A stretch of 64,000 nt of DNA. Origin: JAAZAI01 sp050942875. GTDB taxonomy: Bacteria; Verrucomicrobiota; Kiritimatiellia; RFP12; UBA3636. The notes under the pieces were generated by a model. It saw only the letters and a list, made by a program, of their open reading frames with translations, ran no database searches and had not been told where the DNA came from. Below, one piece after another: positions 53,101-60,676 of this stretch (within the stretch, counting starts at the first letter, position 1; every line of letters starts with the position of its first letter). The stretch is taken from contig JBMNOD010000003.1 in the NCBI GenBank assembly GCA_050942875.1, positions 15,204 to 79,203 on the forward strand. The letters run 5' to 3'. The translations under genes were made by a program, and so were the position numbers.

Positions 53101-55198
53101 GCTCGCCAAAGAAGCCGCCGAGGCGATGGAGTCGATTCAGAAGGAGGAGGCTCCCGCGGAGCCCGAGGCGGCGGCGGAACAGCAGGCCCAGGCTCAAGAA
53201 GCAGGCGAACAACTCGCCGAAGCCGCGCGCCAGGCCCAGGAAGCCGCCGCGCTCGCCAAAGACGCGCTCGCGGAAGCGCAGGAGCAGGCAGCGGAAAACG
53301 CCGAACGGCAGCGTGAAGCCGCCGAGGCAAAGGCCGCCGAAGCCCAGGCCCAGGCCGAAATCGCGCAGGCGCAGGCGGAAGACGCCGCCGCGGAAGCGCA
53401 GGACGCAGCCACCCAGGCACAGCAGGAACCGACGCCGCAGCGCGACGCACCCAGCCCCCTGCCCGCCCAGGCCGAGGCGCAGCGCGCGCTCGACCAGGCC
53501 GCGCAATCCCTGGAAAAGGCCTCGCAGGCGATGGAACCGATTCTGGAGCAACTGGCGCAAGAGCTGGGACAGGAGACACCGGCGCCATCGGAAGCGGAGG
53601 CGGACGCCATGGACGCCGCCGCCGAAGCGCAGGAGCAGACGCGTCAGGCACAGGCGCAAGCGGAGAGCTTGCTCAAGGACGCCGCCCGACCCGAATTCAC
53701 GGCCGAACAGCAGGCGCAGGCGCTCGACCAAGCCCTGCAAGCGCAGGAACAGGCGCTGGCCGAGCAGGCGAAGGCCGAGCAGGCGCTGGCCGAGCAGGCG
53801 AAGGCCGAGCAGGCGCTGGCCGAGGGACAAGCGGAAGCGCCTCGCCAAGCCCAGGCAGACGCGCGAGAAGCCCAGGAGGCCGCAAAGGAAAAGACGGAAG
53901 ACGCGATGCGCGAACAGGCGGCATTCATGGAAGCGCAGAAAGCGGCGCAAGACGCCACGCAGAATCCCGAGCAAGCGCGCGCCGCCGAAGCCGAAGCGCA
54001 CGAGGCGTTCGACGAGGCGTTGCAGGCGGCGCGAGACGCCCAGCACGAAGCGTCGATGGCGCAAATGCAGGCCGAAGCCGAACGCCGAGGCTACATGCCC
54101 GAAACGCCCGAAGGTCATCCCCGGTCCTATGCGGAAGAAGCCGAAGAAGCCATGTTCGAGGCGCAGCAGGCCTGGCGGGAGTTGGCGGCCATGCAAGAGC
54201 TCGAACAAGCGGCCCGCGACGCGGCCGAGGCGCAGCAACAGGCCCTGGAACGGCAAGATGCCGCACAGGAAAGCGCCGACCTCGGGGCGACCGCCCAGGC
54301 TCAAGACCAGGCGATGGAACAGCAGCGCCAGGCAGCCGAGGCGTTCGAGCGCATGATGCGCGGGATGGACGCCATGCCACCCGACGCCGAATTGGCGGAC
54401 GCCCTGGCGTCCGCACAACAGGCGCACCAGCAGGCGACCGATGCGCAACAGGCCGCAGCCAAGGCGCGACGCGACGCCGAACGCGCCGAGCAGCAGGCGC
54501 AGGACGCCCGGAAGCATGCGGACTCGCTTGCGGAGCAGGCCAAGGCCAACCCGGCCATGCAGGACCAGGCGCAGCAGGCGGCGACAAGCGCCGAACAAGC
54601 GCAACAGGCGGCGCAGCAGCAGACGCAAGCCGCCCGGCAGGCACAGGAGGCCGCCGCCCAGGCACAGCAGGAAGCGGCCCGGCGAAGCGCCAACGCCATG
54701 ACCGCCACCCAGTCCGCACGGGAAGCGCAAAAGGAAGCCCTCCGCCAACAGGCCGACGACGCCGTCGAAACGGCCGCCGACGCCTTGCAGCGCCAGGCCC
54801 GGGCCATCGCCGGGAAACTCGACATCCCCCTCGCCGAAATGCCCAGCGCAAACCCCGCCCGGCAACCGTCGAGACCCTCCGAACCGACGGAAGACGCAAC
54901 AAGCGCAGACCCGTCAAAGGGGAATCCCGCCGACCCGCAAGACGGCATCAAAGGCGGTGAAAAGTCGGACGACCCCGCCAAGAGCGGCACCAGCGAAACG
55001 GCGGAGAGCGAGATTTTCGAAATGGACGACCTGCTTGATGCCGACGAGCGGAGCCTCTTCCCGTCCTGGTTCCGCTTCCGCGGCTTCCACAGCGGCGAGG
55101 CGGAGGCGGAAGGCTGGAAGGACGTCCCGCCCGAATACCGCAAACTCGTCCGCGACTACTTCCGCAAGCTGTCCGAAGAGGAGGATGCCCGTGAATAG
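50150..55198 (+). CDS. Giant membrane-anchored Ala/Gln/Glu coiled-coil protein
   Basis: A 1,682-residue protein. Three hydrophobic segments (about 37-66, 72-95, 162-185) are followed by a beta-rich extracytoplasmic region (about 195-520), then more than 1,050 residues (about 525-1600) of charged, Ala/Gln/Glu-rich coiled coil with heptad character and tandem EQAKAEQALA. A conserved-looking acidic end (FEMDDLLDADERSLFPSWF, VPPEYRKLVRDYF) closes it. The N-terminal part and the end match DUF4175-like proteins of PVC MoxR operons as I know them; the coiled coil is far longer than usual. If extended it would span well over 100 nm as a single helix, so it may fold back or form a scaffold. The ATG overlaps the previous stop, with AGGAGG upstream. 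Confidence 0.82.
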   Translation: MSKPGPRRRTSHIQFSALPDTLAGALRRVVQRIRRIILLRGSLATVATALVALLVVMAVDATTVILDDAWRYLLSGAALTVTLITAMRRIVIPLSRPVTPVRIARIIERRRPDLEERLSTVVDLLGGDQRFIGSASLFAAVLESACADVETLDVEQEFTLRTVKPRLVAAIAATTVLATLFVISPRPAGRLFLRALAPFAEVSNFYAGMLGVAPGDAHCLLGSPLEITVVVSPSLDSQPFIRFSPPGKNPKETIERMSHVETRPDGSRIFRHLVPVINTSFQYRIVAGFAVTRHYDVQAIHRPDTTSIHLQMAFPAYTGRADVLLTNSLHNLSAPVGTRLTWTAQYNRAPMQAELRFDGLRVQKTAVRKGGQWSATLTDGGDRNWAILLKDAYGHTNHPVLHTMHIHRDAPPQIVIVAPEARRLELPRFASLTLNCLMSDDFAIVSPTLEWALDNQPFHESVPIATLDATADPQVWTADVPIELSRLPLAEARQVRFRVHVSDNMPDYLDGPQKTFSEEVVVVLNSGAASLAAQVAQEQSAKIEKTLDEVDQLLEQSRKEADAMQAKQQDDKAASDPLDALESVQDKLREAEDLAQKTAAEAKESLLAPVAKDLAKTARENLDAASRQADLAMLAEKQDVPEQIQALQEKLKQAAEAFRELRERNKEFAEELKRLVDLDELAMKEAALAGKADEWEKKQEMDEAIKEQDAIRRKLKDLLESDPETRKALLEARKQELDEARSEAARLAAEQERLRKQTEALADPDRRDAAAKTLAEDAPQAEQQAAPEEVAHARQEDLARRAQELEARTREIQESLRDWGQPTERAAKLTEDAARALEKATQQAAEAGERMTPAPTAKPDPATAQKQADALAKEAREAEKTAEQSRAREETAKERAEQARTEAEAAKEAVRQAMREQAPDDAAKAQDFVDAAKQAAKEAKQAAKDARKTADQAAKEADKTVAEAMQDSAGKAAEAAAKAQEAAELAKEAAEAMESIQKEEAPAEPEAAAEQQAQAQEAGEQLAEAARQAQEAAALAKDALAEAQEQAAENAERQREAAEAKAAEAQAQAEIAQAQAEDAAAEAQDAATQAQQEPTPQRDAPSPLPAQAEAQRALDQAAQSLEKASQAMEPILEQLAQELGQETPAPSEAEADAMDAAAEAQEQTRQAQAQAESLLKDAARPEFTAEQQAQALDQALQAQEQALAEQAKAEQALAEQAKAEQALAEGQAEAPRQAQADAREAQEAAKEKTEDAMREQAAFMEAQKAAQDATQNPEQARAAEAEAHEAFDEALQAARDAQHEASMAQMQAEAERRGYMPETPEGHPRSYAEEAEEAMFEAQQAWRELAAMQELEQAARDAAEAQQQALERQDAAQESADLGATAQAQDQAMEQQRQAAEAFERMMRGMDAMPPDAELADALASAQQAHQQATDAQQAAAKARRDAERAEQQAQDARKHADSLAEQAKANPAMQDQAQQAATSAEQAQQAAQQQTQAARQAQEAAAQAQQEAARRSANAMTATQSAREAQKEALRQQADDAVETAADALQRQARAIAGKLDIPLAEMPSANPARQPSRPSEPTEDATSADPSKGNPADPQDGIKGGEKSDDPAKSGTSETAESEIFEMDDLLDADERSLFPSWFRFRGFHSGEAEAEGWKDVPPEYRKLVRDYFRKLSEEEDARE

Positions 55199-56258
55199 GC
55201 TTTTGTTTGTCCCCATCGCCGCGCTCGCCCTGCTGGCGGCCCCCTTGCAAGCCCAGCTTGCGCAGGATCCCGCATTGAAGTCGCGCGTCGAAGAATCCGT
55301 CAACCGCGGCCTCGACTACCTCGCCGAAACGCTGACCGAACAAGGCTCCTACCAGGCCAACCATGGGCAGACCGCCGCCATCCCGGCGCTCGCCGGCTTG
55401 GCGTTCCTCTCGGCGGGCCATCTTCCCGGCGAAGGCCCCTACGGGGAAACCATCAACCGCATCATCGACTACGTCCTGGGCTGCGCGGAACCCGTGCAGG
55501 TGGGGGCGATCCAAAACGCCGCCTACTTCGGCCGCCGCGACAACGGCAGAATGTACGCGCATTCCATCGCCACCCTCTTCCTCTCCGAAACCTCCGGCAT
55601 GACGGATCCCGAACGACAGGAGAAAATCGACAACATCCTCCCCGACGCCGTCCGCCTCATCCTCGACGCCCAGGCGGTCAAAAAGCCAGACAACCACGCC
55701 GGCGGCTGGCGCTACGAACCCAACTCGACCGACAGCGACATGTCCTGCAGCGGCTGGGCGCTCATGGCGCTCCGCTCCGCCCGCCTCAACGGCGCCCCGG
55801 TGCCCGACGAAGCCATCGACCGCGCCGTGCGGTACGTCAAGCGGAGCCACAACAAGCGCGACGGCTACTTCGGCTACCAGAACGCCTCGGAATACGGCGT
55901 CACGCTGACCGGCGCCGGCATCCTCTGCCTCGAGCTCTGCGGTCGCCACAACGACGAAGACTCCCAGCGCGGCGTCGCCTATCTCAAGAACAACTACACA
56001 AAGCTCCTGCATGAGCACCGCGCCCTCTACGGCCTCTACTACACCTCGCAGGGCCTCTTCCAGATGGGCGGCGAAGTCTGGCAGATGTTCCAAGCCTGGA
56101 TGTACGACACCTGGATTCCCCTCCAAAAGACGGAAGGCTTCTGGAATCGCAACGAAGAAAACTGCATCCCCTACCAGACCGCCATGTGCATCCTCGCCTT
56201 CACCGTCCCCTACCGCCAGCTCCCCATCTACCAGCGCGACGAAACCGTGGACGAGTAG
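55191..56258 (+). CDS. Secreted cyclase/prenyltransferase-repeat protein
   Basis: A 355-residue protein with a signal peptide (LLFVPIAALALLAAPLQAQ) and alpha/alpha-toroid repeats of the terpene cyclase and prenyltransferase type (SVNRGLDYLAETL, HAGGWRYEPNSTDSDMSCSG, YVKRSHNKRDGYFGYQ). No DxDD protonation motif of squalene-hopene cyclases is seen, so it is probably not a cyclase but a binding fold, as for many PVC proteins annotated this way. AGGAGG (55179-55184) stands six bases before the GTG at 55191 and directly against the ATG at 55185, so I chose the GTG. The gene overlaps the end of the coiled-coil gene and is last in the operon. Confidence 0.8.
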   Translation: MNRLLFVPIAALALLAAPLQAQLAQDPALKSRVEESVNRGLDYLAETLTEQGSYQANHGQTAAIPALAGLAFLSAGHLPGEGPYGETINRIIDYVLGCAEPVQVGAIQNAAYFGRRDNGRMYAHSIATLFLSETSGMTDPERQEKIDNILPDAVRLILDAQAVKKPDNHAGGWRYEPNSTDSDMSCSGWALMALRSARLNGAPVPDEAIDRAVRYVKRSHNKRDGYFGYQNASEYGVTLTGAGILCLELCGRHNDEDSQRGVAYLKNNYTKLLHEHRALYGLYYTSQGLFQMGGEVWQMFQAWMYDTWIPLQKTEGFWNRNEENCIPYQTAMCILAFTVPYRQLPIYQRDETVDE

Positions 56259-56260
56259 GC

Positions 56261-56282
56261 GTTTTTGGGTCAGCCCAAAAAC
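56261..56282. repeat. Hairpin repeat just after the operon's last stop codon
   Basis: GTTTTTGGG-TCAG-CCCAAAAAC, a nine-pair stem starting two bases after the cyclase-type gene's stop. It belongs to the 15002/29429 palindrome family. It has no T tract, so it may protect or end the transcript by another route, or simply be a repeat. Confidence 0.75.
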
Positions 56283-56540
56283 AGCGGCTAGCGGCTAGCG
56301 GCTAGATCCGCAGGGGCTTTCTATTGCGAGCTTGTCGCTTTGCGCCGCCTTCGCTACGACGTCAACCTCGTCAGCCTCGTCAGCCTCGTCCAAGCATGAA
56401 AAGCAGTCATGCAACGGCAAGCCCAAGGGCAGCCCCTTCGCCCGCCTTCGCCACCCCCACCACTTGCCCTGAGCTTGGCGAAGGGCGCCCACCCTGGGAA
56501 CGCGAGGCTCCGCACTCGCCCCACTCGCCCTTCAGGGCGC

Positions 56541-56664
56541 CCCAGAGGTAGGGCGACGCCGTCCCGGCGAGCCGCCACTCGCCCGCGCCCGGCGCGGTGC
56601 GCCCCAGAGGTAGGGCGACGCCGTCCCGGCGAGCCGCCACTCGCCCGCGCCCGGCGCGGTGCGC
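56541..56664. repeat. 62-bp tandem duplication
   Basis: Two essentially identical 62-bp copies start at 56541 and 56603. The core GGGCGACGCCGTCCCGGCGA recurs at about 63495 and, reversed, at 31783-31810. Confidence 0.85.
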
Positions 56665-57080
56665 CCCGGCCCGCACCACTGTTCGTAGTGTGCCCGTCAG
56701 GGCATCCCAACTCGCCCTGAACTTGGCGAAGGGCGCCACCCTGGGAACGCGAGGCTCCGCACTCGCCCCATATCCTGCGCCACTCCATAATATTGAACTT
56801 TTCTTCAATATTACGGTGGCAGAGTCCGCCCTACGCCACCCGCCCCGCATCCAAAGTGGACGCGGCGTCCCCGCCGCGTTTCGCCACCCCCGCCCACTCG
56901 CCCGCGCCCCCGGAAAACAGGGGCACGGACGAGCAGACGCTCGTCCCTCCCCTCCCCCCTCCCCTCCCAAGCTTCTCGACAAGTGGTTGCAATTCAAAGG
57001 CTTGTCCATGGCTCGACAAAGGTTTCGACAAAGGTCGCGACAAAGGTTTCCAGGGGTCTGTCCCCAAGGTTTCCGTACGA

Positions 57081-58337
57081 CTAGGCCGGGGCATCGCCCC
57101 AGTCGGGCACGGACACCGTCTCGCCATCCTTCAAGGCCGACTGGTGCGCCGCCACGCCCATCGCCATGTAGCGGACGGCCTCCCAGACGTTGATCGCCGG
57201 GACGCGGTCGTGCGCCACGGCCTCGACGAATTCATTGACGAGATAGGGGTGCGAGCCGCCATGGCCTTCGGGGATGAACTCCATGTCCATCAGCTCGCTG
57301 TCGTCCATGTCCTGGTGCATGGCCTTTTTGAAGGCGAACTGGACTTCGGGGGGCAGCGGATCATACGTCTCGGCGGAGGTCGGGCGAAAGGTTTCCGTCA
57401 CCGGGAGGTTCGACAGATCGAAGTTCTCGAAATCCGGACGCTCCGCCGTGAACCAGCGATACTCGGAAAAGCTGCCGCGCGTTCCAAAAACGCGGAAGGT
57501 CTCGCTTTCGGCTCCAACCGTGCCCGGCGTCTCCCGCATCTCGAGGATTCGGACGACCGCCCCGTTGCTCATTTTGAACAAGGCCATTTCATTGCTGAAG
57601 GCGTCGTTGTGAAAATACGGGTCGTTCGTCCGGTTCGCATAGCCGTAGGCGTTGACCCTCACGGCATGGGCGTTCATCACGCAGACGGGGCCGCTGACCG
57701 AGTGGGTCGGGTAGTGCATGGGGCCGCCGCGGACGCCCCGACGCCAGTAGCGCTCGCTGTGCGCCAGCCATTCCTTCCCGGACTGGCTTGACGTCCGCGC
57801 ATGCTGCACCTGGCGAAGGTTGTACCGGGAATCGACGTCGTGCATGTATTCGCCCTCGGCATAGACGAAATCGCCGAAGGCGCCCTCCCGCGCCTTCTTG
57901 CGGCAGAACATCGTCTGCGGGCGGTAGTAGGTCGTCTCGCCCAGCATGTAGTGCCGCCCGGCGCGATTGACGGCGGCGACCAGCTTGTCGCACCAAGCGA
58001 GGATTTCGTCGTCGTCGGGGATCGAAATGATGGGAACCGCGCTGTAGACGTGCTTGCCATGCTCGAGCGCCTGGATGCACTGCGGGGCGTGCAGCCACGG
58101 CTGGGTGATGATCGCCAGCGCATCGAAATCGGCCTTGCAGATGTCGTCGAGCGACAGGTAGAGATCCCGCTCCCGGTCGAGCTTGTCGGCGTAGAAGGGA
58201 TTGTCGGCGAACTTCTTCAGCAACGTCGGCTCCCGGTCGCACAGGCCGACGCGATCCACCAGCGGATGTTGTTTGAAAAGGGGGGCGAAAACGCTCCCGA
58301 ACGACCCAAGACCGACCAACCCGATGCTGATGCCCAT
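57081..58337 (-). CDS. Gfo/Idh/MocA-family oxidoreductase
   Basis: A 418-residue NAD(P)-dependent sugar or polyol oxidoreductase-like protein. The Rossmann motif is GLVGLGSFGS. DALAIITQPWLHAPQCIQAL fits the second nucleotide-binding stretch, EHGKHVYSAVP replaces the usual E.GKHV..EKP lysine motif (so the catalytic lysine is absent), and VNAYGYANRTNDPYFHND lies in the substrate domain. Many PVC genomes carry dozens of such paralogues for unusual sugars. The start at 58337 is set by AGGAA eight bases upstream and by the Rossmann strand; the longer frame lacks support. It is alone between repeat regions. Confidence 0.85.
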   Translation of the reverse strand: MGISIGLVGLGSFGSVFAPLFKQHPLVDRVGLCDREPTLLKKFADNPFYADKLDRERDLYLSLDDICKADFDALAIITQPWLHAPQCIQALEHGKHVYSAVPIISIPDDDEILAWCDKLVAAVNRAGRHYMLGETTYYRPQTMFCRKKAREGAFGDFVYAEGEYMHDVDSRYNLRQVQHARTSSQSGKEWLAHSERYWRRGVRGGPMHYPTHSVSGPVCVMNAHAVRVNAYGYANRTNDPYFHNDAFSNEMALFKMSNGAVVRILEMRETPGTVGAESETFRVFGTRGSFSEYRWFTAERPDFENFDLSNLPVTETFRPTSAETYDPLPPEVQFAFKKAMHQDMDDSELMDMEFIPEGHGGSHPYLVNEFVEAVAHDRVPAINVWEAVRYMAMGVAAHQSALKDGETVSVPDWGDAPA

Positions 58338-58499
58338 GACAGTTCTTCCTTGTTTGCTTGTTTCCCGTCGACCCATGCGAAGGCCATGCGTCCGGTGCAA
58401 GACCGTCAGTCGAGGGCTTGAATTTCGCCGATGACTCTAACACACATGGCCGACTGGGTCAAGCGACTTGAAGTTGCAATTTGAAATTTGAAATGGCAA

Positions 58500-58799
58500 C
58501 TTTGGCGTCGCAATCACGGCCTCGAAGTCCGGAAAGAGGTTGGGGATGTCAACGTAAAGCCCCTGGCCGAGCCAGCCGCCCACGTCGTGGAGGCGCGAAC
58601 AGGGGACGCCCGCCTCCTGGAGGTAGTGGAGCATCGACCCGTTGCCGAGGGCGCCGATCATCGGCGGCTGCCCGACGCCGTTGACGGGCTTGACGGAGCC
58701 AAGCTCGACCGACGGGTTGATGTGGATAAGAAATGCCGCGTCCACTTGCAAATGGTGGTTGATGACGGCTTCTTTTCCGGTCCAGTTCAGCGTGGGCAT
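58500..58799 (-). pseudogene. Mosaic pseudogene: type III methylase start joined to a glycosidase start
   Basis: Read from 58799 leftwards the frame begins MPTLNWTGKEAVINHH, the N-terminus of type III restriction-modification (Mod) adenine methylases. After 18 codons it changes to FLIHINPSVELGSVKPVNGV, then HYLQEAGVPCSRLHDVGG and YVDIPNLFPDFEA, which reads as the N-terminal part of a GH39-like glycosidase (INP..G.VKP.NGVGQPP and SRLHDVGG type). It then runs into AAATTTC repeats and stops. The join (58735-58745) is GCCGCGTCCAC, one end of the GTGGACGCGGC hairpin repeat that crowds this region. Neither enzyme could function. It looks like two gene ends brought together at a repeat. Confidence 0.6.
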
Positions 58800-58840
58800 G
58801 TCATTCAAAGGTTCAAACGGGTTGGTCGCGGGGCGGCGGG

Positions 58841-59071
58841 GTGGACGCGGCGTCCTCGCCGCGTGGCAATCCTTCTCGCACCACACGCGGCGTCTCCAGT
58901 GGACGCGGCGCCCTCGCCGCGTGGCGTGTCCTTCTTGCATGACACGCGGCGGGACGCCGCGTCCACTTGTCGATGCAATTAAACCATGCCGCCCCCCCCG
59001 TTCCGCAAGCGAAAAGTAATGGCGGAAGCGGCGCGGGTGCGCAGGGTGGACGCGGCGTCCTCGCCGCGTGG
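58841..59071. repeat. Cluster of four GTGGACGCGGCG hairpin repeats
   Basis: Copies at 58841-58867, 58899-58925, 58941-58966 (reverse) and 59045-59071. Each has the stem ACGCGGCG/CGCCGCGT around a short loop. Other copies are at 56856-56880, 63416-63440 and 63564-63590 (imperfect). Confidence 0.88.
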
Positions 59072-59289
59072 CGTCACCCTCGTCTACTCGCCCGCCCCAC
59101 GCCACTCCGCGCCAGTACGGAATCCTGGCTGCACACCCCCTGTGGTGTGCGGCACCAAGCGACCGCCGCCTGCGCCACGCTTTCGCAGGGCGACAACGTT
59201 TTCGACAAAGCTGCCTTTGCCCTCCCTAGCCGCTAGCCCCTAGCCGCTGCCGCGAAGCGGCCTGACCTTGGACTGACTTGCAAATCGGG

Positions 59290-59319
59290 TTTCAAATTCC
59301 CGCCGAAATCCGCTATACT
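59290..59319 (+). promoter_or_regulatory. Putative promoter of rarA
   Basis: TTTCAA (59290-59295), an 18-base spacer, and TATACT (59314-59319), which matches the -10 consensus at five of six bases. The ATG at 59327 falls where transcription would begin, and no Shine-Dalgarno sequence is present, which suggests a leaderless mRNA. Confidence 0.45.
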
Positions 59320-59326
59320 CGTGCGC

Positions 59327-60676
59327 ATGGAAATGGACGATCTCTTTGAACGAACCGACGACGGCGGCGGCGCGCCCCCGGCGCGCGAGCCGCTGGCGGC
59401 GCGAATGCGGCCGCGGACGCTGGACGACCTCGTCGGGCAGGAGCACATCATCGGCCCGGGCAAGCTGCTGCGGCGCGTGATCGACGCCGACCGACTCTCC
59501 AGCATCATCCTCTACGGCCCCCCGGGCTCCGGCAAGACCTCCATCGCCGAAATCGTCGCCCGCACCACGCGCCGCCACTTCCAGCGCGCCAGCGGCGTGC
59601 TCTCCAACGTCGCCACCCTGCGCACCCTCCTCGAAACCGCCCGCAAAATGGCGGGCGGACGCGGCACCATCCTCTTCATCGACGAAATCCACCGCTTCAA
59701 CAAGGCCCAGCAGGACGTCCTGCTGCCCTACGTCGAGGACGGCAGCGTCACGCTCATCGGCGCCACGACGCACAACCCGCAGATGTTCGTCAACACGCCG
59801 CTCACCTCGCGCTCGCTCGTCTTCGAGCTCAAGCCCGTCTCGGAAGCCGACATCGTCGTCCTGCTCAAACGCGCCGTCGAGGACGCCGAGCGCGGCCTCG
59901 GCGGCCTCGGCGTCAGCGCCGACGACGACGCCCTCGCCCACATCGCCATGATCTGCGAGGGCGACGCGCGCAAGGCGCTCAACGCCCTCGAAGTGGCCGC
60001 GCTCAGCACGCCGCCCGGCGACGACGGGCGCCGCCACATCACCCCCGAGGTCGCCCAGGAATGCGTCCAGCGCAAAATCCTCGACTACGACCGCGACGAA
60101 GAGGGCCACTACAACACCATCTCCGCCTTCATCAAGTCGATCCGGGGCTCCGACCCCCACGCCGCCATCTACTGGCTCGCCAAGATGCTCGTCGCCGGCG
60201 AGGACCCGCGCTTCATCGCGCGGCGGCTCGTCATCAGCGCCTCGGAGGACATCGGCAACGCCGACCCGCGCGCCCTCACCATCGCCGTGGGCGCGATGCA
60301 GGCCGTGGAGTTCATCGGCATGCCCGAAGCGCGCATCACGCTCGCCCAGGCCACCACCTACCTCGCCACCGCCCCCAAAAGCAACGCCGCCTACGTCGCC
60401 GTCGGCGAAGCCGAGGCGGACATCCGCTCCGGGCGCGTGATGGAAGTGCCCGAACACCTCCGCAACGTCCACGTCAAGGCCGTCGGCAAGGATCTGGGCG
60501 ACGGCTACAAGTACCCGCACGATTTCGAGGGGCACCACGTCGCCCAGGACTACGTCCCGGTCTCGAAGACCTACTACCGCCCCACCCAGCAGGGCTACGA
60601 GGACACCATCGGCAAGCGCATGGCCGCCTGGCGCGAACGCGCTAAATCAACCGGACCTTCCGGCGACGCCCCATGA
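59327..60676 (+). CDS. rarA: Replication-associated recombination protein A (AAA+ ATPase)
   Basis: A 449-residue RarA/MgsA/WRNIP1 family ATPase that acts at stalled replication forks and loads at ssDNA-dsDNA junctions. Walker A is GPPGSGKT, Walker B ILFIDEIHRF, sensor 1 IGATTHNP, and the C-terminal tetramerisation and helical domain shows YDRDEEGHYNTISAFIKSIR, GSDPHAAIYWLAKML, RRLVISASEDIGNADP and AKATTYLA-like AQATTYLA. Length is normal. ATG 59327 is preferred to 59333 and GTG 59321 because of the promoter position. The last 35 bases overlap the convergent feoB. Confidence 0.94.
   Translation: MEMDDLFERTDDGGGAPPAREPLAARMRPRTLDDLVGQEHIIGPGKLLRRVIDADRLSSIILYGPPGSGKTSIAEIVARTTRRHFQRASGVLSNVATLRTLLETARKMAGGRGTILFIDEIHRFNKAQQDVLLPYVEDGSVTLIGATTHNPQMFVNTPLTSRSLVFELKPVSEADIVVLLKRAVEDAERGLGGLGVSADDDALAHIAMICEGDARKALNALEVAALSTPPGDDGRRHITPEVAQECVQRKILDYDRDEEGHYNTISAFIKSIRGSDPHAAIYWLAKMLVAGEDPRFIARRLVISASEDIGNADPRALTIAVGAMQAVEFIGMPEARITLAQATTYLATAPKSNAAYVAVGEAEADIRSGRVMEVPEHLRNVHVKAVGKDLGDGYKYPHDFEGHHVAQDYVPVSKTYYRPTQQGYEDTIGKRMAAWRERAKSTGPSGDAP

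Larger units (their letters stand above)
56259..57080. other. 820-base intergenic repeat region
   Basis: No gene is apparent. It contains the hairpin above, GGCTAGC repeats (56283-56305), a nine-base CTCGTCAGC repeat (56367-56390), two copies of a CCCTGGGAACGCGAGGCTCC phrase (56494 and 56741), a 62-bp tandem duplication (56541-56602 and 56603-56664) containing GGGCGACGCCGTCCCGGCGA, a GTGGACGCGGCG hairpin (56856-56880), and a CGACAAAGG cluster (57014-57046). All of these families have relatives elsewhere in the window. Confidence 0.7.
58338..59326. other. Repeat-rich region with gene fragments
   Basis: It contains AAATTTCAAATT repeats (58470-58495), a mosaic of two truncated genes (58500-58799), four copies of the GTGGACGCGGCG hairpin in 230 bases, a CGACAACG/CGACAAAG cluster (59187-59210), TAGCCGC repeats (59226-59246), and the rarA promoter. 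No intact gene was found. Confidence 0.7.

Noticed and set aside
46551..54865. Long minus-strand open frames (46551-49928 and 49811-54865) opposite the MoxR operon
   Set aside because: They are antisense to genes with VWA motifs, membrane helices and coiled coil. Their Leu/Arg-rich translation mirrors Gln/Ala codons.
58437..59105. Intact 222-residue gene on the minus strand
   Set aside because: The frame mixes hairpin repeats, an 18-residue methylase start and a glycosidase start cut off by AAATTTC repeats.
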